Below are positions 1 to 7,126 of a stretch of DNA of 23,438 bases, in pieces. Both the position numbers and the translations under genes were made by a program. Location of the stretch: positions 1 to 23,438 of the forward strand of contig JAZRPY010000028.1 of NCBI GenBank assembly GCA_045649415.1, read 5' to 3'. The notes under the pieces are model-generated. The model was given only the letters and a program-made list of their open reading frames with translations. It was not told the DNA's origin and searched no databases. This stretch comes from CAKSQL01 sp045649415. GTDB lineage: Bacteria; Bacillota; Clostridia; UBA1381. Every line of letters begins with the position of its first letter. Within the stretch, counting starts at the first letter, position 1.

Positions 1-1
1 T

Positions 2-1075
2 CAAGCGTTCTCATCTGCTCTTGAAGCAGGAAAAGACTATGTGTTCTCATACAAGATAAAAGCAATAGGTGATAATGACGCTAATAGATATAAGAGATCA
101 AATATATATCTAAGAAATGCAGAACGTCAGATTATTGGTGCAGTTGCACTTTGGTACGATACAACAAGTAGTTCTAATAATCAGTGGATTGGTGTTGCAA
201 CAAACATTGGTACTACAGCAAACGCTGAAATAAGTAATGGTGGTTTGAATGATGTTGGTCAATTCACAAAGCAGACTGCTACACTTGATACTGAATATAA
301 AGTGCAGATGTATGTTGATGTGTCAGAAAAGAAGGTACACTATTTCATCGATGATAAATATATGGGTAGTGCTGACCGTTCAGGCTTAGATGACATTGTT
401 GCAACAAATACCTACAACTTCTCTCATGGTGGTGCAAGCACATTAAATATTCTGCTAGAGTGTGAAAAAGATGCACTACCAGAAGCACCAGCTGTAGCTG
501 AGCCTAAGGTTTTGGTATATGACAGAAATGGTGAAGCTTATGCATTGAGAAATAATGGTATTCCAACCAATATTGCAAAGATTGAGTTAGAGTATGCAAC
601 AGCACCGGAAGCACCTGCAAGTGCTACATTGGGTGATATCGCATTAACTCCATCAGTTTCAGACAACAAGGTAGTTCTTACCTTGCCTTCAGGAAGCTTA
701 AGAAATGGTCAGCAATATGCATTAACAGCAGGCGCATATACTGCTAAGATGGATGTTAATGATACAAGAACAGTAGAATTCCCTGAACTTAAAGTTGTTG
801 ATAATGATAATGCATTTGGAGTTGCCGGCACAATCGTTAATGAAACAGAAAGTGCTCCTAAATATGTATTGATTATTGCTCAATATAACGGAAACAGAAT
901 GCTTGGAGTTAACTTTGTTGAGGTTACTGCAGCAGCAAGTCAGACAACTGATTTGGCAGATGCTGTAACAATTGCTGAAGTTTCAGGCGTAACAACTGTT
1001 AAGGCATTCTTGTGGGATGGATGGAATAGTATGCTTTCATTAAATGATGCTACATACATTGTTCCTGCAGAATAA
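2..1075 (+). CDS. secreted carbohydrate-active or adhesion protein, C-terminal part (5' end outside window)
   Basis: The frame is open from base 2, so this is the last ~357 residues of a larger protein; the GTG at 41 is an internal Val and not a start. The first ~150 residues look like a concanavalin/LamG-type beta-sandwich (YKVQMYVDVSEKKVHYFIDD, then YMGS, as in sugar-binding jelly rolls). An Ala/Pro-rich linker (EAPAVAEP) follows, then an Ig-like segment and a terminal ~60-residue module ending in VKAFLWDGWNSMLSL. That last module recurs in the next gene. Composition is low in Cys and rich in Thr, Ser, Ala and Asn, as in extracellular proteins of Gram-positive anaerobes. The catalytic part, if any, lies upstream of the window. 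A strong terminator follows 27 bases after the stop. Function beyond 'extracellular, probably glycan-binding' is inference. Confidence 0.7.
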   Translation, partial: QAFSSALEAGKDYVFSYKIKAIGDNDANRYKRSNIYLRNAERQIIGAVALWYDTTSSSNNQWIGVATNIGTTANAEISNGGLNDVGQFTKQTATLDTEYKVQMYVDVSEKKVHYFIDDKYMGSADRSGLDDIVATNTYNFSHGGASTLNILLECEKDALPEAPAVAEPKVLVYDRNGEAYALRNNGIPTNIAKIELEYATAPEAPASATLGDIALTPSVSDNKVVLTLPSGSLRNGQQYALTAGAYTAKMDVNDTRTVEFPELKVVDNDNAFGVAGTIVNETESAPKYVLIIAQYNGNRMLGVNFVEVTAAASQTTDLADAVTIAEVSGVTTVKAFLWDGWNSMLSLNDATYIVPAE

Positions 1076-1102
1076 TTTGTTAAACTAAATAAATAGTTAG
1101 CC

Positions 1103-1150
1103 GAAAACGGCGTGTTTCGGATTTACCGAAACACGCTGTTTTCAGTTTTT
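1103..1150 (+). terminator. intrinsic terminator after the secreted protein gene
   Basis: An 18-bp stem (1103-1120 with 1126-1143, one G·U pair) closes a five-base loop ATTTA and is followed by AGTTTTTC. It ends transcription of the upstream gene. Confidence 0.9.
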
Positions 1151-1203
1151 CTTATTAATTTATATTCTATAGTGTGCTACAGAATATAAATTAATAAGAA
1201 AAA
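1146..1203. repeat. perfect 23-bp inverted repeat directly behind the terminator
   Basis: Bases 1146-1168 are the exact reverse complement of 1181-1203, around a 12-base centre ATAGTGTGCTAC. The left arm begins inside the U-run of the terminator. The arms are almost all A/T (core CTTATTAATTTATATTCT). It could be a second hairpin, a protein binding site, or the end of a small repeat element. Confidence 0.85.
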
Positions 1204-1373
1204 TATATACAAATTAAATTATGCGAAAATTATAACCTCTTGCTATAAAAAGGAATAAAAGCCCCCTAAAGAGAATGAACAATTATATAACGAAGGGTTT
1301 CAACGCCCTTTAAAAAATGATATAAAATTTCAAATTAGACATAGAAATAAAAAACAGAAAGGAATAAACGAAT

Positions 1374-3764
1374 ATGAAAAAAAGGAGTATTTTTATTGTC
1401 ACATTAGCACTGGTAGTGAGTATATTTTCGCAATACACATTTTGCTATGCACAGGATAGCTCATATGAGCTAAATATGCAAATAACTGAGGATAAAGTAG
1501 GAAGAATTTCAGGCTCTGTTGACACAGATGGAGAAATGCTTCCCATTTCCGTTTTAGTGTATAAGCCGGGGAAAAAGGGGACAACTATTACCCTTTCAAA
1601 TATCAATGATGTTGTTCTATATCAGAATGTGGTATATACTGAATATAATGGAAACTTTAAGTTGGATATTGATCTTTCCGGTTATGATGCTGCATATTAT
1701 GATATGTTAATCAGATTTCCTGGTATGAGTGATGTGGTTGAAACCAGGATATGCAACACCATCTATTTTGGCGAGGCTGGTCACATCTACAACAATTATT
1801 CCGATATTCCTATATATATCAATCTCAAAAGAGAAAATTCACAAGCCGATGGTGTAAGTGTATCTATGAAGATTACTGACTCAACAGGCGTATATGATAG
1901 TGTTATCACATTAAGTAAAAATTTCACATTTGACAGTGATGGTTGGATAAATGGTGTTATACACTGTGATTTATCGAATGAGTATATGAAATATGGCGTT
2001 ATGAAGCTTGAAACCACCATTCAAGAGGGAGATACAAAGAAAGTCTATAATGACGAATTCACAGTTATTCCTTATATTGAAGAGCTTAATATGAATTTAG
2101 GTACTCAGGCACATTTCAATCATATGCATGCTGATGCAGACAAGCGCACCCTTCTTGAATTAGTGGCAAAGGCAGGCTTCGGTCGATTCCGTACAGGCTA
2201 CTACTGGGAGGATGTGGAAAGTCCAAAGGGCACATTCACTATAGAAAAGTATGGAATGAGTAATTTCTATGATATATGTCAGGAGCTTGGTATAGAGCCA
2301 TTAACCACTGTTCATGGTAGCCATAAGGATTATATGCAAACTCTTTCTGATGGCCAAGGTGGTGTGTTGCCTGATAACCCACCAAGGTCGGAAACTGCCA
2401 TAAAGGGTTTTGCTAATTTCTGTTATGAGTTTGCAAAGATAGTTAAAGACAAGAATAAGTCCTATGATTTATGGAACGAATATACTCATGAGTTCTCGAA
2501 TGCTAAGGAAAATGAGTTATACCCAAGTGGTGAATATTATGCAAAGCTACTGAAGGAATCCTATGAGAAAATTCATGAGGCTGACCCTAATGCCGAGGTA
2601 TATGGAATTGTTTCGGGAGGAATTGATAAGTGGGATAACGATAAATATGGATATTGTCCATATGACTGGATTGAATCGGTGTTTAAAGCATTAAAACAAC
2701 TTGCAGAGGAGGCAGGAACTCCTGATGCCAAGTATATGGACTATATTTGCTTGCACGCATATGACCACACATATATTCCTGAATATCATTCATATGACAC
2801 CAAAACCGAGGAGCTTATGGAGATGATTTCAAAGTATGGATATGGGGATGTGCCTGTTGTATATAGTGAGATGGGCGTTTCTGAGCGTCGTTCTGGTGAA
2901 GAGACTGATTGGACCTTGTATCAGCAGTCATTCCTGGCAATCCGCAGTCTCGCATTAAGATCCAAGGTGGCAGAGAGAATTTATTGGTATGTATTTATGG
3001 AAAAGGATGAACAGATGACTGGTGATCCGGAAATTGATAACTTAAAGCTTTATGAACATTCTCTTGGTATGATAAGAACCTACAATGATGATATTGCAAC
3101 TGAAGCAGGGGAAATTGCATATGGTGGTAAGCCTATATATGTGGCAATGGCTAACTGGAACAGGCTATTGGGAAATGCAAAGTTTGAGAGTGAAACTATT
3201 CATAAGTACTACTCTTATTGGCAAAGCAAAAATGATATCTATCAACACAAGTATATTGACCGTGAGGGCAGGGAAGTGAACATACTTTGGTGCAGAGGCA
3301 GTAACGATGGCGCAGTTGGTACAGAAAGATCTATCACCCTGAATTTTGGTGCAAAGAAAGTTACAAGATATGATTTATATGGAAACTCAGAAGAGTTAAC
3401 AAGTGACACTGGCTCTTATAGTATTCCTGTTACAGTTGCACCAATATACATTGTGACTCCAAATGATGCAGAGCTTTCATTTACAAATTCAAGTAACCAA
3501 GAGGTGAAAGAAATAGGTAACAACACTACCGTGAATGCAAACTTGAGTATCAATTGGAATAAGTGGTCATCTGGTGATGCACAATTAGTGGTTGCAACCT
3601 ACAAAGAAGGTAGATTACTAAGCTGTGAGATTGAGCCTGTTGTTCAATCCAAGGATAGTTATAGTGTACCTATGAATACATCTGAGGCAGACAGAATAAA
3701 TATGTTTGTTTGGAATAGTATGTCGAGTATGACTCCTATTAAGGGTATAGAAATAAGAAAATAA
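1374..3764 (+). CDS. secreted clan GH-A glycoside hydrolase (GH39/GH5-like TIM barrel)
   Basis: This 796-residue exported enzyme probably cleaves plant or host polysaccharide outside the cell. It starts with a signal peptide (KKR, then a hydrophobic run; likely cut after Ala26, CYA-QD). Residues ~28-235 form a beta-rich, Ig-like region. A (beta/alpha)8 barrel spans ~240-630. The acid/base is probably Glu369 in DLWNEYTHEF, and the nucleophile probably Glu499 in VVYSEMGVS, the usual Asn-Glu and Glu pair of clan GH-A. ICLHAYDH before the nucleophile and IYWYVFMEK after it fit late barrel strands. A beta domain (~640-720) and a C-terminal module (~735-792, INMFVWNSMSSMTPI) shared with the upstream gene follow. 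The start has AGAAAGGA 11 bases upstream. Substrate and exact GH family cannot be set by eye; GH39-like is my best guess. It lies between terminators, so it is probably monocistronic. Confidence 0.82.
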   Translation: MKKRSIFIVTLALVVSIFSQYTFCYAQDSSYELNMQITEDKVGRISGSVDTDGEMLPISVLVYKPGKKGTTITLSNINDVVLYQNVVYTEYNGNFKLDIDLSGYDAAYYDMLIRFPGMSDVVETRICNTIYFGEAGHIYNNYSDIPIYINLKRENSQADGVSVSMKITDSTGVYDSVITLSKNFTFDSDGWINGVIHCDLSNEYMKYGVMKLETTIQEGDTKKVYNDEFTVIPYIEELNMNLGTQAHFNHMHADADKRTLLELVAKAGFGRFRTGYYWEDVESPKGTFTIEKYGMSNFYDICQELGIEPLTTVHGSHKDYMQTLSDGQGGVLPDNPPRSETAIKGFANFCYEFAKIVKDKNKSYDLWNEYTHEFSNAKENELYPSGEYYAKLLKESYEKIHEADPNAEVYGIVSGGIDKWDNDKYGYCPYDWIESVFKALKQLAEEAGTPDAKYMDYICLHAYDHTYIPEYHSYDTKTEELMEMISKYGYGDVPVVYSEMGVSERRSGEETDWTLYQQSFLAIRSLALRSKVAERIYWYVFMEKDEQMTGDPEIDNLKLYEHSLGMIRTYNDDIATEAGEIAYGGKPIYVAMANWNRLLGNAKFESETIHKYYSYWQSKNDIYQHKYIDREGREVNILWCRGSNDGAVGTERSITLNFGAKKVTRYDLYGNSEELTSDTGSYSIPVTVAPIYIVTPNDAELSFTNSSNQEVKEIGNNTTVNANLSINWNKWSSGDAQLVVATYKEGRLLSCEIEPVVQSKDSYSVPMNTSEADRINMFVWNSMSSMTPIKGIEIRK

Positions 3765-3769
3765 AAGCT

Positions 3770-3860
3770 TAGGGGAAATTCACGAATACTTCGTATTCTA
3801 CACCTCACCACCGTTTTTGACGGATTGGGCGAGAGTAACGGTGATTGGAATTAGTTATAT
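3770..3860. repeat. palindrome-rich intergenic segment, possible degraded interspersed repeat
   Basis: Between the hydrolase stop and the terminator lie a short hairpin (GAATAC TTC GTATTC, 3784-3798) and complementary stretches around ACCGTT and AACGGT (about 3830 and 3838-3843). The layout resembles small palindromic intergenic repeats common in gut Firmicutes, but only one copy is present here, so this is tentative. Confidence 0.25.
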
Positions 3861-3902
3861 AAAAAAAGAACCTTTGTATTTTAAAACAAAGGTTCTTTTT
3901 TT
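3861..3902. terminator. bidirectional terminator
   Basis: A perfect 17-bp stem (3861-3877 with 3886-3902; core AGAACCTTTGT / ACAAAGGTTCT) has an A-run on one side and a T-run on the other, so it works in both directions. It can end the hydrolase transcript on the plus strand and the tRNA-Arg transcript on the minus strand. Confidence 0.9.
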
Positions 3903-3903
3903 A

Positions 3904-3980
3904 TGGTACGCCTGATGCGATTCGAACGCACGACCTCCAGAGTCGGAGTCTGACACTCTATCCAGCTGAGCTACAGGCGT
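3904..3980 (-). tRNA. tRNA-Arg(CCG)
   Basis: Read on the minus strand, the acceptor stem ACGCCTG (3980-3974) pairs with CAGGCGT (3914-3908). A discriminator A and an encoded CCA follow (3906-3904). The D stem is GCTC/GAGT, the anticodon stem TCAGA/TCTGG, and the T arm GTGCG-TTCGAAT-CGCAT. The anticodon loop CTCCGAC places CCG at positions 34-36, which reads the CGG Arg codon. The variable loop is five bases (class I). It has its own promoter overlapping the end of rnmV. Confidence 0.95.
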
Positions 3981-3996
3981 ATATAATCACTTGATT

Positions 3997-4025
3997 ATTC
4001 TATCATATTTTACTGCTTTATTCAA
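3997..4025 (-). promoter_or_regulatory. promoter of tRNA-Arg
   Basis: On the minus strand TTGAAT (4025-4020), a 17-base spacer and TAGAAT (4002-3997) with an extended TG motif. The predicted start lies about ten bases before the mature tRNA 5' end. The -35 and most of the spacer overlap the last codons of rnmV. Confidence 0.7.
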
Positions 4026-4608
4026 TAGTTTTTAAAAGGTTAAAAAATTCTTCCTTTGACATAAGTGAGTTCACAGAGTCTAATAACATATTGGCAGAAA
4101 TCCTTTCAGGCAGGCTTAGTATTTTACATAAATCCTTCCTTTTTTCGTGACTATGGTCCGTTCCTGTTAACCCCAAGCTATAAAAATCGGTTTTTGTGAC
4201 CTTCTCCTTTGAGCCGACGGGTGATTGGTTATCAATTGTACAGCCTGCATTTTTGAGAGCATTTATGATTATTTCATCCGATATCCCTTCAACTCCCAAA
4301 AGTCCTTCCTTGCCTTTATGAGTTTTTCTTTTTTCCTTGCCCTCAATTTCAGGGATATATGCGTGCTTCACCTGTTCATTTGGCAATGCTTGTTTTATAT
4401 AATTTCTTATTTTAAAGCCTGCAGAATCGGAGTCGGTGAGGATAACCACCCCACATTTTTCGCCAAAGAGCTTAATAGCTTCAATATCCTTTTTGTTATT
4501 GAAAATGGAAAAGCCATTGGTGACAAAAATGGTGGCATCCACAATGCCTGAAAGCTTTATTTTGTCATACGCTCCCTCAACCACAATACATTCTTTTATA
4601 TGATACAT
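4018..4608 (-). CDS. rnmV: ribonuclease M5, TOPRIM domain protein
   Basis: RNase M5 matures the 5S rRNA precursor in low-GC Gram-positive bacteria, usually with the help of ribosomal protein L18. The 196 residues begin with a TOPRIM domain: the conserved Glu is at residue 11 (IVVEGAYDK) and the DxD acidic pair at Asp59/Asp61 (VILTDSDSAG). GLLGVEG at ~110 and the C-terminal ~80 residues fit the DUF4093-type C-terminal domain of clostridial RNase M5 proteins. Length is near the family norm (~180-190). AAGGAAG stands 9 bases before the ATG. It has its own promoter (4642-4670), and tRNA-Arg lies 37 bases downstream on the same strand, so some transcripts may carry both. Identification rests on motifs; another TOPRIM protein is possible but less likely. 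Confidence 0.85.
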   Translation of the reverse strand: MYHIKECIVVEGAYDKIKLSGIVDATIFVTNGFSIFNNKKDIEAIKLFGEKCGVVILTDSDSAGFKIRNYIKQALPNEQVKHAYIPEIEGKEKRKTHKGKEGLLGVEGISDEIIINALKNAGCTIDNQSPVGSKEKVTKTDFYSLGLTGTDHSHEKRKDLCKILSLPERISANMLLDSVNSLMSKEEFFNLLKTIE

Positions 4609-4641
4609 TCTATTTCTTCCTTTTTAAAAGTTATTGATATA

Positions 4642-4670
4642 ATTATATCTTAAAGCTGTGGCAAAGTCAA
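4642..4670 (-). promoter_or_regulatory. promoter of rnmV
   Basis: On the minus strand TTGACT (4670-4665), a 17-base spacer and a perfect TATAAT (4647-4642). It lies immediately after the rubrerythrin terminator and 34 bases before the rnmV start. Confidence 0.8.
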
Positions 4671-4713
4671 TAAAAAACATCCGTTGTATTATATAGAATA
4701 CAACGGATGTTTT
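4671..4713 (-). terminator. terminator after rubrerythrin
   Basis: Perfect 17-bp stem (4674-4690 with 4697-4713, core ACATCCGTTGTAT) with a six-base loop. On the minus strand it is followed by a U-run, so it ends the rubrerythrin transcript just before the rnmV promoter. Confidence 0.9.
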
Positions 4714-4718
4714 CAAGC

Positions 4719-5318
4719 TTAGTTTTTAGTATATGGGGCAAGCTCCAAGCGTATAAAAAAGCCTTGGTCGTGGGAGCAGACAGGACAGATTTTTGGTGCT
4801 TCCTTTCCTGAATAAACAAAGCCACAATTGAGGCACATCCACTTGCACTCAACATCTGCCACAAAAAGCTTATTACTTTTTATCAGGTCTGCGAGATGTC
4901 CTAACCTGTCACCGTGGATTTTCTCGATTTCGGATATGTTGGTAAAATCGGCTGCAATATCCAAAAAGCCTTCAATTCGGGCAGTGTCGGCAAAGCTTTT
5001 ATACACATTGTTATATTCCTCGTATTCATTGTGTTGGGCATATCTTAGAAGCTCTTCAATTGAGTTGGATATGTCAACAGGATATGTTCCGTCAGTCTGA
5101 ATATTTTCTCCGGAAAGGGCTTTTAAATGGTCATAAAAGACCTTGGCGTGAGCCTCCTCCTGAGAGGCAGTAAAGGTAAAAACTGCTTCCACGATATGAA
5201 GCTTTTGATTTTTTGCTTCTTTAGCGGCAAAGGTGTATCGGTTTCTTGCCTGACTTTCTCCTGCAAAAGCTTTCATAAGGTTTGTTCTTGTTTCGCTATG
5301 CTTAAATTCCACAGACAT
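4719..5318 (-). CDS. rbr: rubrerythrin
   Basis: Rubrerythrin is a cytoplasmic di-iron peroxidase that removes hydrogen peroxide in anaerobes using electrons from reduced rubredoxin or NADH-linked donors. The N-terminal four-helix ferritin-like domain carries the iron-ligand Glu residues: Glu21 in GESQARNRY, Glu54/Glu55 and His57 in SQEEAHAKVF, and the Glu130-Glu132-His135 region in ISEIEKIHGDR. The C-terminal rubredoxin-like domain has CxxC at 162-165 (CLNCG) and 178-181 (CPVC), which bind the Fe(SCys)4 centre. Length of 199 residues is typical. AAGGAGGA sits 8 bases before the ATG. It lies between two terminators and is probably monocistronic; I found no convincing promoter or PerR-type operator in the ~65 bases upstream. 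Confidence 0.95.
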   Translation of the reverse strand: MSVEFKHSETRTNLMKAFAGESQARNRYTFAAKEAKNQKLHIVEAVFTFTASQEEAHAKVFYDHLKALSGENIQTDGTYPVDISNSIEELLRYAQHNEYEEYNNVYKSFADTARIEGFLDIAADFTNISEIEKIHGDRLGHLADLIKSNKLFVADVECKWMCLNCGFVYSGKEAPKICPVCSHDQGFFIRLELAPYTKN

Positions 5319-5382
5319 ATTTTTAGTCCTCCTTAAAAATTTATTCCATAGCTAATATTTGCCAAAACAAAAAATTTTATAC

Positions 5383-5410
5383 AAAAAAAGCAACCGAGGT
5401 TGCTTTTTTT
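5383..5410 (-). terminator. terminator after the six-helix membrane protein gene
   Basis: Arms AAAAAAAGCAAC and GTTGCTTTTTTT with a tetraloop CGAG. The A/T tails make it usable on both strands; the gene it follows is on the minus strand. Confidence 0.85.
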
Positions 5411-5421
5411 GATAAGTATAT

Positions 5422-6105
5422 TTAATTCCAGATATAATCTCCCCAAAGTCTTTCAGATGTTGCCATAATAGTGGTTGCAATATTCATCAAAAAGCCCGAA
5501 ATGAAAATGATTGTATTTTTTCTCAGCCATAAAATTGAAATATCATTTATACCGGCAATCACATAGTTATATAGGAATGGTAATGCCACACTAATGATTG
5601 TGGTGAGCCAGAACAAAAGAACTGCTATATCCACTCTTTTGTCAATAAAATATCCCAAAGCTATGTATATAGAGCCTGTGATGATACTAAATATCGGTCC
5701 CCACAAATCATATAAGTCCCAAATAAGATAGTCAAAATTAAGCGCTCTCAATTGCAGATATCCTTGCACTGCCACAGTGTTCTCAAGATAGGATAAGGGA
5801 TGATCTCTTAAGAAATAGAAAATCCAGGTTGTGCCCACAAAATAAAGTATTCCCAAGAGATAGAAGGAAATTTTTACTCTGTTTATCTTTTCCATATAGA
5901 GTGGTGGCACCATTATGAAAATGGGGAGCAGAACATACAAAAATCTCATAATTGTGTATGAAACTGATGAAGAATTCAGCATTTTATAATGGAACAGGGA
6001 CAGCATAAATGTGAAATGCGTGTCGTACAAATAGTATAATGAAAAGAGTATAGCTGCTATCAAGCAGAAATTTATACAAAATCTCTTGAGCTTCGTCTCG
6101 GACAT
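5422..6105 (-). CDS. six-helix integral membrane protein of unknown function
   Basis: I do not recognise this 227-residue protein. Six hydrophobic stretches are visible at about residues 9-27, 51-70, 79-98, 134-153, 159-184 and 196-215. A Lys/Arg-rich N-terminus (KLKRF) suggests that end is cytoplasmic. There are many Tyr, Phe and Trp residues (e.g. YLIWDLYDLWGPIF at ~126-139) and no obvious catalytic, metal-binding or transporter signature. The start is supported by ACGGAGGT 7 bases before the ATG and by an extended -10 promoter facing it (6166-6193). A terminator follows the stop, so it is a single-gene unit. It is divergent from rpmE, with no evident functional link. Confidence 0.8.
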   Translation of the reverse strand: MSETKLKRFCINFCLIAAILFSLYYLYDTHFTFMLSLFHYKMLNSSSVSYTIMRFLYVLLPIFIMVPPLYMEKINRVKISFYLLGILYFVGTTWIFYFLRDHPLSYLENTVAVQGYLQLRALNFDYLIWDLYDLWGPIFSIITGSIYIALGYFIDKRVDIAVLLFWLTTIISVALPFLYNYVIAGINDISILWLRKNTIIFISGFLMNIATTIMATSERLWGDYIWN

Positions 6106-6165
6106 TGAGATTACCTCCGTATCAAATCAATAAATTTTTGGTATAATATTCACTATAATACATCA

Positions 6166-6193
6166 ATTATACCATAAAGAGAGAAAATATCAA
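6166..6193 (-). promoter_or_regulatory. promoter of the six-helix membrane protein gene
   Basis: On the minus strand TTGATA (6193-6188), a 16-base spacer and TATAAT (6171-6166) preceded by an extended TGG. It is divergent from the rpmE promoter. Confidence 0.65.
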
Positions 6194-6231
6194 GTGAAAA
6201 TCACTAAAATATAAAAAAAATCAAAAAAAAC

Positions 6232-6260
6232 TTGCATTATTGAACAGCTTGTGGTATAAT
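6232..6260 (+). promoter_or_regulatory. promoter of rpmE
   Basis: TTGCAT, a 17-base spacer and TATAAT with an extended TGG directly upstream. An A-rich tract (6213-6230) lies upstream like an UP element. The predicted start near 6267 gives a ~47-base leader. Confidence 0.85.
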
Positions 6261-6313
6261 GCTATGTAGTTCTGTAAAGAATTATCAAAATTTCTTATAA
6301 GGAGGGAATGAAG

Positions 6314-6514
6314 ATGAGAGAAGGAATTCATCCTGATTATAAGCAAACAACTATCAGATGCGCTTGTGGTGCAGTGATTGAAACAGGCTCTACAAAGGAA
6401 GATATCCAGGTAGAAATTTGTTCAAACTGTCATCCTTTCTACACAGGCAAGCAAAAGCTTGTAGATACAGGTGGTAGAGTTGAGAAATTCAACAAGCGTT
6501 TCAATCGTAAGTAA
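6314..6514 (+). CDS. rpmE: 50S ribosomal protein L31 (zinc-binding form)
   Basis: L31 is a small protein at the intersubunit bridge of the 50S subunit. The 66 residues start MREGIHPDY, the usual L31 opening, and continue IRCACG and EICSNCHPFYTG. Cys16, Cys18, Cys36 and Cys39 form the zinc site, so this is the C+ (zinc-dependent) type. I chose the ATG at 6314 rather than 6308: the ribosome binding site AAGGAGGG ends at 6306, one base before the earlier ATG but seven before this one, and L31 proteins normally begin at this position. A strong extended -10 promoter lies upstream. I see no terminator before rpsO, so read-through into rpsO is possible. Confidence 0.96.
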   Translation: MREGIHPDYKQTTIRCACGAVIETGSTKEDIQVEICSNCHPFYTGKQKLVDTGGRVEKFNKRFNRK

Positions 6515-6631
6515 TTTGTTTTGCTTATTGAAATTTACAAGAACACTTAAGGTAACCTACCCTTGGATAACCGAATCACCAACGGTTTCTCAGAGTATGG
6601 GGATGATTTAAAATAGGAGGTGAAAATCACG
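6515..6631 (+). promoter_or_regulatory. rpsO leader region, possible autoregulatory structure
   Basis: This spacer contains a short hairpin (AACCG and CGGTT around 6575-6592) and CCC/GGGG stretches that could close a longer stem before AGGAGG at 6615-6620. S15 represses its own mRNA in several bacteria through leader structures, but the sequence alone does not prove that here. Confidence 0.25.
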
Positions 6632-6898
6632 ATGACTAAAGAACGCAAACAAGAAATTATTGCAACATTTGCAACTCACGAAGGCGACACAGGTTCACCT
6701 GAGGTACAGATTGCATTGTTGACAGAGAGAATAAATCATCTAAATGATGAGCACTTGAACTATCACAAGAAGGACCACCATTCAAGACGCGGTTTGCTTA
6801 TGATGGTTGGTAAGAGAAGAAACTTACTTGCTTACTTGAAGTCACAGGATATCGAAAGATATCGTGAGTTGGTTAAAAAGTTAGGCTTGAGAAAGTAA
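6632..6898 (+). CDS. rpsO: 30S ribosomal protein S15
   Basis: S15 is a primary 16S rRNA-binding protein that nucleates the platform of the 30S subunit. The 88-residue length is exactly typical. Family motifs are visible: GDTGSPEVQIALLTERI at ~21-37, HLNYHKKDHHSRRGLLMMVG at ~45-64 with the rRNA-contacting HxxD-HxSRRGL, and RNLLAYL. The start is the ATG at 6632, 11 bases after AGGAGG (6615-6620). An in-frame GTG at 6620 overlaps that site and cannot be the start. rpsO followed by pnp is a widely conserved order. A perfect 12-bp terminator stands between the two, so pnp may depend partly on its own promoter or on read-through. Confidence 0.97.
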   Translation: MTKERKQEIIATFATHEGDTGSPEVQIALLTERINHLNDEHLNYHKKDHHSRRGLLMMVGKRRNLLAYLKSQDIERYRELVKKLGLRK

Positions 6899-6959
6899 TC
6901 TACAAAGCCTATCGGAACAAACAGGCTTGCAAACAGCTTATTGTTCGGCAAAATGTTAA

Positions 6960-6993
6960 AAAAGCAAGCGAGCTATTATGTTCGCTTGCTTTT
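6960..6993 (+). terminator. terminator after rpsO
   Basis: Perfect 12-bp stem AAAAGCAAGCGA / TCGCTTGCTTTT with a ten-base loop, ending in T residues. It separates rpsO from pnp. Confidence 0.85.
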
Positions 6994-7126
6994 ATAAATA
7001 TTAAAACAAATAAAATAAGGCGAGGAAATCCGTATTTAGCATATAAGCAGAGAGATTATTATTTAAAATGATTTTTGTGCCTATCTGCTAATGATGGGTT
7101 TTTAGCCAAAAAGGAGAGAGTTTAAA

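Noticed and set aside
41..43. GTG as the start of the first gene
   Set aside because: The same frame is open back to base 2 with protein-like sequence, so the codon is an internal Val of a truncated gene.
1374..1460. Lipoprotein signal in the hydrolase
   Set aside because: A Cys occurs at residue 24 (YTFC) but there is no L-A/S-G/A-C lipobox; a normal signal peptidase I site after Ala26 fits better.
3904..3980. tRNA-Arg as the integration site of the island
   Set aside because: The island begins 14 kb away and I see no repeat of the tRNA 3' end near it.
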